From NCBI GenBank assembly GCA_002083435.1, contig LWDJ01000019.1:1-64000 (forward strand): a stretch of 64,000 nucleotides of DNA. The letters are read 5' to 3'. Source of the stretch: Proteobacteria bacterium SG_bin6 (GTDB taxonomy: Bacteria; Pseudomonadota; Alphaproteobacteria; Sphingomonadales; Sphingomonadaceae). The number at the start of each line of letters is the position of its first letter. Position 1 is the stretch's first letter. A program made the position numbers and the translations under genes. Below the pieces are notes generated by a model. The model worked only from the letters and a program-made list of their open reading frames with translations, had not been told where the DNA came from and did no database searches. This document shows positions 17,599-25,514 of the stretch, piece after piece.

Positions 17599-18620
17599 GC
17601 AGCGCCGAGCCGCTGCTCGCCGAGCGGCTGGCGCGGGCGATCACGCTGGCCGGGCCGATCTCGGTCGCGCAGTTCATGGCCGCGGCGAACGGCCACTATT
17701 ACGCGACCCGCGACCCGCTGGGGCAAGACTTCATCACCGCGCCCGAGATCAGCCAGATGTTCGGCGAGCTGATCGGGCTGTGGCTCGCCGATCTGTGGGA
17801 TCGCGCCGGGCGGCCCGATGCCGCCTGTGCGGAGCTTGGGCCAGGGCGCGGGACGCTCGCCGCCGACGCGCGGCGGGCGATGGCGAAGGCGGGGTTCGCG
17901 CCGCCCGTCCACTTCGTCGAGACGAGCCCGGTATTGCGCGCAGCGCAAGCCGAGCGGGTGGCGGATGCCGCATGGCACGACAGCATCGAGACGCTGCCCG
18001 ATGACGTGCCGCTGCTGATCGTCGCCAACGAGTTTTTCGACGCGCTGCCGATCCGGCAGTTGGTGCGCGGTCGCGACGCTTGGCACGAGCGGCTGGTCGC
18101 CTGCCAGGATACGCTGTTCCTGCCGATCGCAGGCCCAGCCGTGCCCGAGGCGATCATCCCCGAACCGCTGCGCACCGCCCCGCCCGGCGCGGTGATCGAA
18201 ACCAGCCCGGCGAGCGTCGCGATCGCCCGCGCGCTGGCGGAGCGGCTTGCGCGGCAGGGCGGCGCGCTGCTGGCGATCGATTACGGCTATGAGGGGCCCG
18301 CGCTTGGCGAGACGCTGCAGGCGGTGCGCGCCCATGCCTTCGTCAACCCGTTCGAGGCACCGGGCGAGCATGACCTGACCGCGCATGTCGACTTCGCGAC
18401 GCTCGCCGCCGCGCTCGCGCAGGGCGGGGCGGTGCCGCACGGGCCGGTGACCCAAGGCGCCTTCCTGACGACGCTCGGCATCGACGCGCGCGCGGCGGCG
18501 CTCGGCGCGGGCGTAGCAGCGGACCGGGATCGACTGGTGGCGCCGGACCAGATGGGGCAATTGTTCAAGGTGCTGGCCGCAACCGCCCCCGGCTGGCCGC
18601 GACCGGAGGGGTTTGCATGA
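17595..18620 (+). CDS. MidA/NDUFAF7-family SAM-dependent methyltransferase
   Basis: A 341-residue class I methyltransferase of the family whose mitochondrial member NDUFAF7/MidA methylates an arginine of the NDUFS2 subunit during complex I assembly. Family features: ISVAQFMAAANGHYYATRDPLGQDFITAPEISQMFGELIGLW at the N-terminus, the SAM-binding CAELGPGRGTLAAD, IVANEFFDALPIRQ, GGALLAIDYGYEG and LTAHVDFATLA. The ATG at 17595 overlaps the lgt stop by four bases. The bacterial target is not established; a role in complex I assembly is inferred from the family. Confidence 0.9.
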   Translation: MSSAEPLLAERLARAITLAGPISVAQFMAAANGHYYATRDPLGQDFITAPEISQMFGELIGLWLADLWDRAGRPDAACAELGPGRGTLAADARRAMAKAGFAPPVHFVETSPVLRAAQAERVADAAWHDSIETLPDDVPLLIVANEFFDALPIRQLVRGRDAWHERLVACQDTLFLPIAGPAVPEAIIPEPLRTAPPGAVIETSPASVAIARALAERLARQGGALLAIDYGYEGPALGETLQAVRAHAFVNPFEAPGEHDLTAHVDFATLAAALAQGGAVPHGPVTQGAFLTTLGIDARAAALGAGVAADRDRLVAPDQMGQLFKVLAATAPGWPRPEGFA

Positions 18621-19120
18621 TCGAACGTATGGCCCAACCAGACGATGCGGAAGCGCTGTCGACGCTGGGCAAGGAAACCTTTGTCGAGACGTTCGGCCAT
18701 CTCTACACGGCGGAAAATCTCGCCATATTCCTGGAAAATCATGCGCCTGAGCGCTGGGCCGAGCAGCTCGCCGACTCCGCCTATGCGATCCGCGTCGCCG
18801 AGGCGGAGGGGCGGCTGATCGCCTATGCCAAGCTCGGCCCGCCCTCGCTGCCTTTCACCCCGCAAGGGCGTCCGATCGAGTTGCGCCAGCTTTATGTGCT
18901 GAAGCCCTGGCATGGCTGCGGGCTCGCCGCGCGGCTGATGGACTGGATGATCGCCGAAGCCCGTGCGCGCGGCGCCGACGAGCTTTACCTTTCGGTTTTC
19001 ACCGATAATCACCGCGCCCGGCGTTTCTATGAGCGATACGGATTCGCGTTCGTCCAGACCTACGCCTTCATGGTTGGCAGCCATGCCGACGAGGATCACA
19101 TCATGCGACTCGCGCTGTGA
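18617..19120 (+). CDS. GNAT family N-acetyltransferase
   Basis: A 167-residue acetyltransferase of the GNAT fold. The acetyl-CoA binding region is seen as IELRQLYVLKPWHGCGLAARLMDWMIAEA (the glycine-containing loop HGCGLA departs slightly from the usual Q/RxxGxG/A), followed by LSVFTDNHRARRFYERYGF, a common GNAT C-terminus. The ATG at 18617 overlaps the methyltransferase stop (ATGA), and its own stop overlaps the start of pgeF, so the operon is translated as a coupled unit. The acceptor is unknown; cytoplasmic. Confidence 0.88.
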   Translation: MIERMAQPDDAEALSTLGKETFVETFGHLYTAENLAIFLENHAPERWAEQLADSAYAIRVAEAEGRLIAYAKLGPPSLPFTPQGRPIELRQLYVLKPWHGCGLAARLMDWMIAEARARGADELYLSVFTDNHRARRFYERYGFAFVQTYAFMVGSHADEDHIMRLAL

Positions 19121-19875
19121 GTGTCGAGGTCATTCGGGCGCGCGCGCTTTACGGTGTAAAGCACGGTTTTCTTGGCCGGCGCGGCGGGGTGTCGAGCGGG
19201 GTCCATGCTGGGCTGAACGTCGGGACCGGCTCGGCCGACGAGGCGACGGCGATCGCAGAGAACCGAGCGCTGGCGGCGGACGCGGTCGCGCCTGGGGCGA
19301 CACTGATCACGGTTTATCAGACTCATTCGGCCGAGGTGGTGACGGTGGTCGCGCCGATTGATTTCGAGGAACGCCCGCGTGCCGACGCGATGGTGACGGC
19401 GACGCCGGGGCTCGTGCTCGGCATCCTCACCGCCGATTGCGCGCCGGTGCTGCTCGCGGATAGCGCCGCGGGTGTAGTCGGCGCGGCCCATGCCGGCTGG
19501 AAGGGCGCCTTCGCCGGGGTGTGCGAGGCGACGGTCGAAGCGATGATCGCGCTCGGCGCGGATCGTGCGCGGATCGCCGCCGCGATCGGCCCGTGCATCG
19601 CCCGTGCGAGCTATGAGGTGGACGATGCGTTCTTCGCCCGCTTCGCCGAGGCGGACCCGGCGACCGACCGCTTCTTCTCCCCCGGCCGCGCCGGGCATCA
19701 TCAGTTCGACCTCGAAGGCTATGTCGCGTCGCGCCTCGCCGGCGCCGGCGTCAACCGGATCGAGGCGCTGGGGCTCGATACCTATGCCGACGAAGCCCGC
19801 TTCTTCAGCTATCGCCGTGCGACGCATGCGCGGGAGAGCAGCTATGGCCGGCAGATCAGCCTGATCGGGCTTTAG
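19117..19875 (+). CDS. pgeF: peptidoglycan editing factor PgeF (laccase-domain protein)
   Basis: A 252-residue member of the YfiH/PgeF (Cu-oxidase_4) family. PgeF in E. coli hydrolyses wrongly incorporated L-Ser from the UDP-MurNAc dipeptide; other members have purine nucleoside phosphorylase-like activity. Key residues are present: the metal-binding YQTHSAEV histidine, TADCAPVLLAD cysteine and GAAHAGWKGAF histidine, then GPCIARASYEV. The start is a GTG at 19117 overlapping the preceding stop (GTGA). Last gene of the lgt operon, which fits a cell-envelope theme with lgt. Confidence 0.93.
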   Translation: MSVEVIRARALYGVKHGFLGRRGGVSSGVHAGLNVGTGSADEATAIAENRALAADAVAPGATLITVYQTHSAEVVTVVAPIDFEERPRADAMVTATPGLVLGILTADCAPVLLADSAAGVVGAAHAGWKGAFAGVCEATVEAMIALGADRARIAAAIGPCIARASYEVDDAFFARFAEADPATDRFFSPGRAGHHQFDLEGYVASRLAGAGVNRIEALGLDTYADEARFFSYRRATHARESSYGRQISLIGL

Positions 19876-19948
19876 CACCAAGCCGCGGGGCATGGCGGCG
19901 AACGGTTTCGCGCGTTACTAGGGGCGCATCATCCCCAGGGAGCATCCC

Positions 19949-21268
19949 ATGACTCAGGAAACCGAAGCCGATCTCACCGGTGCCGTCGCGCGTGCGCGGC
20001 CGAAGCCCGATGTCGATCAGATCAACGGCCGCAAGCTGAAGCCCGCGACGCTGATGATGGGGCATGGCTTCGATCCGATGCTCTCCGAAGGCTCGCTCAA
20101 GCCGCCGATCTTCCTCACCTCGACCTTCGTCTTCCCCAACGCCGCCGCCGGCAAGCGCCATTTCGAAGGCGTGACGGGCAAGCGCCCGGGCGGCGCCGAG
20201 GGACTGGTCTATTCGCGCTTCAACGGCCCCAATCAGGAAATTCTCGAGGACCGGCTGAGCGTGTGGGAAGAGGCCGAGGATGCGCTCACCTTCTCCTCGG
20301 GCATGTCGGCGATCGCCACGCTGTTCCTGTCGCTGGTGCGCCCGGGTGACACGGTCGTCCATTCCGGCCCGCTCTACGCCGCGACCGAGACGCTCATCGC
20401 GCGTGTGCTCGGCCGGTTCGGGGTGCATTTCCTCGATTTTCCAGCGGGCGCTACCCGCGCGGAGATCGACGCGGTGCTTAGCAAGGCGGCGTCGGGCCGC
20501 GTCGCGCTGATCTACCTCGAAAGCCCCGCCAACCCGACCAACGCGCTGGTCGATGTGGAGGCGGTCGCCGCCAGCCGCGACGCGATCTTCGCCAATGCGG
20601 CGGAAAAACCGCCGATCGCGATCGACAATACCTTCCTCGGGCCGCTGTGGCACCAGCCGCTGAAGCATGGCGCGGACATGGTGGTCTATAGCCTCACCAA
20701 ATATGCCGGCGGCCATTCGGACCTGGTCGCGGGCGGACTGCTCGGTTCCAAGGCGCAGATCGATGTCGTGCGGCTGATGCGCAACACGATCGGCACGATC
20801 ACCGATCCCAACACCGCCTGGATGCTGCTGCGCAGTCTCGAAACGCTCGAGCTGCGGATGACGCGCGCGGGCGAGAATGCCGCCAAGGTCTGCGCCTTCC
20901 TGCGCGATCACCCTAAGGTCGAGCGCGTCGGCTATCTAGGCTTCCTGGAGGATGGGCCAGACGCGCGCCAGGCCGACATTTACCGCCGCCACTGCACCGG
21001 CGCGGGCTCGACCTTCTCGCTCTATCTGAAGGGTGGCGAGGCGGAGGCGTTCCGCTTCCTGGACGCGCTCAAGATCGCCAAGCTCGCCGTGTCGCTCGGC
21101 GGGACCGAGACGCTCGCCAGCCACCCGGCGGGGATGACGCATCTGTCGGTGCCCGAGGCGCGCAAGGCGGCGCTCGGGATCACCGACAATCTGGTGCGCA
21201 TCTCGATCGGGGTGGAGGATCCCGAGGATTTGATCGCCGATTTCGAGCAGGCACTGGCGGTGGTGTGA
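19949..21268 (+). CDS. cystathionine gamma-synthase family PLP enzyme
   Basis: A 439-residue PLP enzyme of the Cys/Met metabolism family (cystathionine gamma-synthase, methionine gamma-lyase, O-acylhomoserine sulfhydrylase). The PLP lysine is in VVYSLTKYAGGHSDLVAGG; also YSRFNGPNQEILEDRLSVWE, FSSGMSAIATLFL, YLESPANPTN and GTETLASHPAGMTH. The N-terminus is about 40 residues longer than the compact members (MTQETEADLTGAV...), and an AGGGAG stands just before the ATG at 19949. Which of the possible reactions it catalyses cannot be told from sequence. Monocistronic, followed by a long palindrome. Confidence 0.92.
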   Translation: MTQETEADLTGAVARARPKPDVDQINGRKLKPATLMMGHGFDPMLSEGSLKPPIFLTSTFVFPNAAAGKRHFEGVTGKRPGGAEGLVYSRFNGPNQEILEDRLSVWEEAEDALTFSSGMSAIATLFLSLVRPGDTVVHSGPLYAATETLIARVLGRFGVHFLDFPAGATRAEIDAVLSKAASGRVALIYLESPANPTNALVDVEAVAASRDAIFANAAEKPPIAIDNTFLGPLWHQPLKHGADMVVYSLTKYAGGHSDLVAGGLLGSKAQIDVVRLMRNTIGTITDPNTAWMLLRSLETLELRMTRAGENAAKVCAFLRDHPKVERVGYLGFLEDGPDARQADIYRRHCTGAGSTFSLYLKGGEAEAFRFLDALKIAKLAVSLGGTETLASHPAGMTHLSVPEARKAALGITDNLVRISIGVEDPEDLIADFEQALAVV

Positions 21269-21296
21269 AAGGTATGGGGCGGGCCGGAGGGCTTCG

Positions 21297-21391
21297 CTTC
21301 CACCCACCCCAACCCCTCCCTTTCAGGGAGGGGCTCCATGCTCGTCTTGAACCCCCCTCCCTGAAAGGGAGGGGTTGGGGGTGGGTCGAAG
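21297..21391. repeat. long nested inverted repeat between convergent genes
   Basis: A 37-base left arm (21297-21333) and a 38-base right arm (21354-21391) are near-perfect inverted copies separated by 20 bases. Each arm also contains its own hairpin, CCCTCCC-TTTCA-GGGAGGG. It lies between the convergent PLP enzyme gene and ruvB and probably terminates both; it is also one of several palindromic intergenic elements in this window. Confidence 0.85.
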
Positions 21392-21407
21392 CAACGCGAC
21401 TCACCCG

Positions 21408-22433
21408 CTACTCGAACAGCCCCTCCTGCGCCCCCGCCGGCGGGTTCAGCCCGAGATGCTTCCACCCGGGCGGGTTCAGGCAGCGGCCGCGCGCGGTGCG
21501 CGCGATCAGGCCGAGCTGGATCAGATAGGGCTCGATCACTTCCTCGATCGTGTCGCGAGGTTCGGAAAGGCCAGCGGCGAGCGTTTCCACCCCGACCGGG
21601 CCGCCGCGATAGACATCGGCGATCATCGTCAGATAGCGGCGGTCCATCGCGTCGAGCCCCAACGCATCGACCTCCAGCCGGGTGAGCGCGCGGTCGGCGA
21701 GCGCGGCATCGACCACCGCCACCCCCGCGACATCGGCGAAATCGCGCACCCGGCGCAGCAGCCGCCCGGCGATGCGCGGCGTCCCACGCGCGCGGCCCGC
21801 GATCTCGCGCGCGCCATCGGGGGCGATACCGAGGCCGAGCAGCCCGGCGGCGCGCGTCACCACCCGCTCCAGCTCGTCGACCGTGTAGAAGTTGAGCCGC
21901 ACCGGAATGCCGAAGCGATCGCGCAAGGGGGTGGTGAGCAGCCCCTGCCGCGTCGTCGCGCCGACGAGCGTGAAGCGCGGCAGATCGATCCGCACCGATC
22001 GCGCCGATGGCCCCTCGCCGATCATCAGATCGAGCGCACGGTCCTCCATCGCCGGGTAGAGCACTTCCTCCACCGCGGGCGGCAGGCGGTGAATCTCGTC
22101 GATGAACAGCACATCGCCTTCCTCCAGATTGGTGAGGAGCGCGGCGAGATCACCCGACTTGACGATCACCGGGCCGGAGGTGGCGCGGAACCCGACCCCC
22201 ATTTCACGCGCGATGATCTGCGCGAGCGTCGTCTTGCCGAGCCCCGGCGGGCCGAAGAACAGCACATGATCGAGCGCCTCACCCCTCGCCTTGGCGGCGG
22301 CGATGAACACCCGCAGATTCTCCCGCGCCGCCTGCTGGCCGACGAAATCAGCGAGCGTCTTGGGACGCAGCGCCGCATCGGCGTCATCACTCTGGCGGGC
22401 GGGGGTGGTGAGGGGGTTGCGGTCGTCCATCAT
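21408..22433 (-). CDS. ruvB: Holliday junction branch-migration ATPase RuvB
   Basis: Hexameric AAA+ motor that, with RuvA, drives branch migration of Holliday junctions during recombination repair. The 341-residue product has the RuvB N-terminus ALRPKTLADFVGQ, Walker A GPPGLGKTT, Walker B LFIDEIHRL, sensor 1 GATTRQG, arginine finger region LRDRFGI and the C-terminal winged helix (EPYLIQLGLIARTARGR). Two adjacent ATGs (22431-22433 and 22428-22430) are possible; the first has GAGG five bases upstream. Unusually, a convergent small gene lies between it and ruvA. Confidence 0.98.
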   Translation of the reverse strand: MMDDRNPLTTPARQSDDADAALRPKTLADFVGQQAARENLRVFIAAAKARGEALDHVLFFGPPGLGKTTLAQIIAREMGVGFRATSGPVIVKSGDLAALLTNLEEGDVLFIDEIHRLPPAVEEVLYPAMEDRALDLMIGEGPSARSVRIDLPRFTLVGATTRQGLLTTPLRDRFGIPVRLNFYTVDELERVVTRAAGLLGLGIAPDGAREIAGRARGTPRIAGRLLRRVRDFADVAGVAVVDAALADRALTRLEVDALGLDAMDRRYLTMIADVYRGGPVGVETLAAGLSEPRDTIEEVIEPYLIQLGLIARTARGRCLNPPGWKHLGLNPPAGAQEGLFE

Positions 22434-22628
22434 CGCAGCCTCAACGCCCGGCCTTCGTCCAGCGCGGCCGCGCGGGCGGGATGGTCATGGATGTCATGGT
22501 CATGGGTGTCATGCTCCACCCTTAAACGCTTCCCGGCGGCCAATCCATCGCCCCGCCGCGCTTGCGACCAATCGCGGGAACGCCAGCGGTACCAAAGGGT
22601 TAGCTTCCCGGACCGAAGGAGAGCCCCC

Positions 22629-22985
22629 ATGCCCAAGCGTTTTACCGCGACCGAGAATGCGATCGAGAAGGGTTTGGAAAACACCAGCCCGAAGCAAGGC
22701 GCCAAGCTGGTGCGCGAATGGCTGGATGAGGTCGAAAATCTCGACATGCCGGGCGCCAAGGGATTGCACGGCGATCTGCAGAAGCTCGCGACCGAGCTTG
22801 AAAAGGACGAGGCCGATCCGGCCAAGATCGAGAAGTTGCTCGGCAAGCTGGGGCCGGCGACGGTGAAACTCGCCGACCGCTGCGACGACGAGAAAGTTGG
22901 CGACAAGGTTCGCACGCTCGGCGAGGCACTAATCGATTCGGGCGAAGAAGGCGCCGACGACCACGAGACGGTCGGCGCGAAATAA
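22629..22985 (+). CDS. conserved-looking hypothetical protein between ruvB and ruvA
   Basis: A 118-residue, highly charged and probably helical protein: MPKRFTATENAIEKGLENTS, then ELEKDEADPAKIEKLLGKLG and an acidic tail SGEEGADDHE. No membrane segment or catalytic motif is seen. The ATG at 22629 has GGAGAG about 8 bases upstream (GAAGGAGAGCCCCC), a good ribosome binding site; the much longer frame upstream of it is a shadow of ruvB. It lies on the strand opposite to both ruv genes and its stop abuts that of ruvA. Function unknown. Confidence 0.8.
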   Translation: MPKRFTATENAIEKGLENTSPKQGAKLVREWLDEVENLDMPGAKGLHGDLQKLATELEKDEADPAKIEKLLGKLGPATVKLADRCDDEKVGDKVRTLGEALIDSGEEGADDHETVGAK

Positions 22986-23579
22986 TCATCGCGCGGCTTT
23001 TTTCAGCGCGAGCCGGACGAGCGCGTCTAAGCTCGCGCCCGCGCCCAGTTCCTCGCTCGCCCGGCCAACCGCCGCGCTCGCCTCGGCAGGCTTGAATCCC
23101 AGGTTGAGCAACGCGGAGATGGCGTCATTGGTCGCGCCGGCGGCTGGCGTCGTGCCAGACGCTGCCGGTCCGAGCGCGGGGCCCGCGGCGTCCTTCAATT
23201 CGCGAACGATCCGCTCGGCGAGCTTCGGCCCGACCCCGTTGGCGCGCGCGACCATCGCCTTGTCCTGCGCGGCTACCGCCCGCGCCAGCTCATCGGGCGC
23301 GAGCGTCGACAGGATCGCGAGCGCCACCCGCGCGCCCACTCCCTGCACCCCGGTGAGCAGCCGGAACCAGTCGCGCTCGGCCGCGCTCGCGAACCCCACC
23401 AGCCGCATGAAATCCTCGCCCACCAGCAATTCGGTGTGGAGCAGCACCGCTTCCCCCACCGGACCGATGCTCGCGAGCGTCTTCGCCGAGCAATTGACCT
23501 GCAGCCCCGCGCCGGCCAGCTCGACAATCGCGTGGTCGATGCCGGTCGCCGCCAGCCTGCCCTTCAGATAAGCAATCAT
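22986..23579 (-). CDS. ruvA: Holliday junction DNA helicase subunit RuvA
   Basis: Binds Holliday junctions as a tetramer and loads RuvB. The 197-residue protein has the OB-fold N-terminus MIAYLKGRLAATGIDHAIVE, HTELLVGEDFMRLVGFAS, the paired helix-hairpin-helix segments LLTGVQGVGARVALAIL and VARANGVGPKLAERIVRELKD, and the C-terminal RuvB-contact domain (ISALLNLGFKPAEASAAV). Normal length. ruvC is not next to it. It diverges from purH, leaving about 100 bases for promoters. Confidence 0.97.
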   Translation of the reverse strand: MIAYLKGRLAATGIDHAIVELAGAGLQVNCSAKTLASIGPVGEAVLLHTELLVGEDFMRLVGFASAAERDWFRLLTGVQGVGARVALAILSTLAPDELARAVAAQDKAMVARANGVGPKLAERIVRELKDAAGPALGPAASGTTPAAGATNDAISALLNLGFKPAEASAAVGRASEELGAGASLDALVRLALKKAAR

Positions 23580-23680
23580 ATCGCTTGCTAATCCGTGCGC
23601 GTGGGCCGCGCCAGACTATTGCGCCTAGCCGCTGCGCTACCCTCGCGCTATCAGCCGCGCTTCAGCTGAAGGGGATGGGC

Positions 23681-25264
23681 ATGATCGCGATCAAGCGCGC
23701 GCTGCTGTCGGTTTCGGACAAGACGGGGATCGTGGCGCTGGGGCAGGCGCTTGCCCGGCACGGGGTCGAGCTTGTGTCGACCGGTGGCACCGCACAGGCG
23801 CTGCGCGACGCTGGGCTCGCGGTGATCGAGGTCGCCGAACTCACCGGCTTTCCCGAGATGATGGACGGCCGCGTCAAGACGCTCCACCCCAAGGTTCATG
23901 GCGGCCTGCTTGGCTTGCGCGACGCGGCCGAGCACCAGGCGGCGATGGCCGAGCACGCCATCGCGCCGATCGATCTGGTCGTGGTGAATCTCTATCCGTT
24001 CGAAGCGACCGTCGCCAAGGGCGCCGAGCGCGCGGAGATCATCGAGAATATCGACATTGGCGGCCCGGCGATGATCCGGTCGGCGGCGAAGAACCATGAA
24101 TTCGTGACCGTCCTCACCGATCCCGCCGATTATGCCGCGCTGATCGCCGAACTCGACGCGCATGACGGCGCGACCACGCTCGACACCCGCCGCCGCCTCG
24201 CCGCCCGCGCCTATGCCGCGACCGCGACCTATGACGCCATGATCGCGAGTTGGTTCGCCTTCGCCGATCAGGGCGAGGCCTTCCCGCCGACGCTGCCGCT
24301 GATCCTGCAGGCGCCGGCGGTGTTGCGCTATGGGGAGAACCCGCACCAGCGCGCTGCCTTCTACGCGCATCGCGGCCCCGCCGCGCACGGCATCGGCCAG
24401 GCGCGCCAGGTGCAGGGCAAGGAACTGAGCTACAACAACTATAACGACGCCGATGCCGCGCTCGAGCTGGTGAGCGAGTTCAAGCATGACGATCCGGCGG
24501 TGGTGATCGTGAAGCACGCCAACCCGTGCGGCGTCGCCCGCGCGGCGACGATCGCCGAGGCGTACGCGGCCGCGCTCGCGTGCGATCCGGTGTCGGCGTT
24601 TGGCGGGATCATCGCGGTCAACCGGCCGCTCGACGCCGCCACCGCCCAGGCGATCACGGGCATTTTCACCGAGGTCGTGGTCGCGCCCGATGCCAATGCG
24701 GCGGCGCTAGAAGTTTTCGCGGCCAGGAAGAATCTGCGCCTGCTGCTGACGGGCGACTTGCCCGAGCCCAAGCGGTCGGGGCTCGCGATCAAGTCGATCA
24801 TCGGCGGCTGGCTGGTCCAATCGCGCGACAATGGCGCGCTCGACCGCGACGCGCTGAAGCTGGTGACCAGGCGCCCGCCGAGCGAGCAGGAGCTCGCCGA
24901 TTGCCTGTTCGCCTGGACGGTCGCCAAGCATGTGAAGTCGAACGCGATCGTCTATGCGAAGGACGGGGCGACCGCCGGCATCGGCGCGGGGCAGATGAAC
25001 CGTCTGGAATCGGCGCGGATCGCGGCGTGGAAGGCCGAGGACGCCGCCGCCAAGGCCGGCTGGCCCACGCCGCGCACCCGTGGATCGGTCGTCGCCTCGG
25101 ACGCCTTCTTCCCCTTCGCCGACGGGCTGCTCGCGGCGATCGCGGCTGGGGCAACGGCGGTGATCCAGCCCGGCGGGTCGATCCGCGACGAGGAAGTCAT
25201 CGCCGCCGCCGACGCGCATGGCGTGGCGATGGTCTTCACCGGGATGCGCCATTTCCGGCATTGA
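23681..25264 (+). CDS. purH: bifunctional AICAR transformylase / IMP cyclohydrolase
   Basis: Catalyses the final two steps of IMP synthesis: formylation of AICAR by 10-formyl-THF and ring closure. The 527-residue protein has the N-terminal cyclohydrolase domain (KRALLSVSDKTGIVALGQAL, STGGTAQALRDAG, GRVKTLHPKVHGGLL, IDLVVVNLYPFEATV, ENIDIGGPAMIRSAAKN) and the transformylase domain (LRYGENPHQRAAFY, KELSYNNYNDADAALEL, VKHANPCGVA, SDAFFPFADG, IQPGGSIRDEEVI). The ATG at 23681 has AAGGGG 7 bases upstream. Monocistronic. Confidence 0.98.
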   Translation: MIAIKRALLSVSDKTGIVALGQALARHGVELVSTGGTAQALRDAGLAVIEVAELTGFPEMMDGRVKTLHPKVHGGLLGLRDAAEHQAAMAEHAIAPIDLVVVNLYPFEATVAKGAERAEIIENIDIGGPAMIRSAAKNHEFVTVLTDPADYAALIAELDAHDGATTLDTRRRLAARAYAATATYDAMIASWFAFADQGEAFPPTLPLILQAPAVLRYGENPHQRAAFYAHRGPAAHGIGQARQVQGKELSYNNYNDADAALELVSEFKHDDPAVVIVKHANPCGVARAATIAEAYAAALACDPVSAFGGIIAVNRPLDAATAQAITGIFTEVVVAPDANAAALEVFAARKNLRLLLTGDLPEPKRSGLAIKSIIGGWLVQSRDNGALDRDALKLVTRRPPSEQELADCLFAWTVAKHVKSNAIVYAKDGATAGIGAGQMNRLESARIAAWKAEDAAAKAGWPTPRTRGSVVASDAFFPFADGLLAAIAAGATAVIQPGGSIRDEEVIAAADAHGVAMVFTGMRHFRH

Positions 25265-25275
25265 GGGGCTTGGGA

Positions 25276-25510
25276 TCACGCGAAGGCGCGGAGCCGCGAA
25301 GATCGATTGCCGAAGTGTCGCGCGGACGAGCGAGAGGATTTTCGACGTTTTCACCTTCCCCGGCGGAGGCCGGGGCCTAGTCGCGCGGCGGATGGATATG
25401 CTGCGCTCCCGTTGCGCTGCGGGCGATGCTGGCCCCCGGCCTTCGCCGGGGAAGGCAGGCGCGAAGCAGTCGCGCACCCGCCTTCTTCGCGCCTTCGCGG
25501 CTTAGCGTGA
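25276..25510. repeat. nested inverted repeats between purH and hisC
   Basis: The 250-base gap between two convergent genes holds an outer imperfect inverted pair, 25276-25301 (TCACGCGAAGGCGCGGAGCC...) and 25481-25510 on the other strand. An inner near-perfect 27-base pair lies at 25354-25380 (CCTTCCCCGGCGGAGGCCGG...) and 25429-25455 inverted. The inner unit also occurs at 32219-32246. No gene was seen. Confidence 0.8.
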
Positions 25511-25514
25511 GCCC

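Noticed and set aside
22480..22515. Tandem ATGGTCATG-type repeat upstream of ruvB
   Set aside because: Too short and imperfect (about three loose units) to call a meaningful repeat.
21375..22628. N-terminal extension of the small gene between ruvB and ruvA
   Set aside because: This part of the frame is antisense to ruvB; the protein-like sequence and ribosome binding site begin at 22629.
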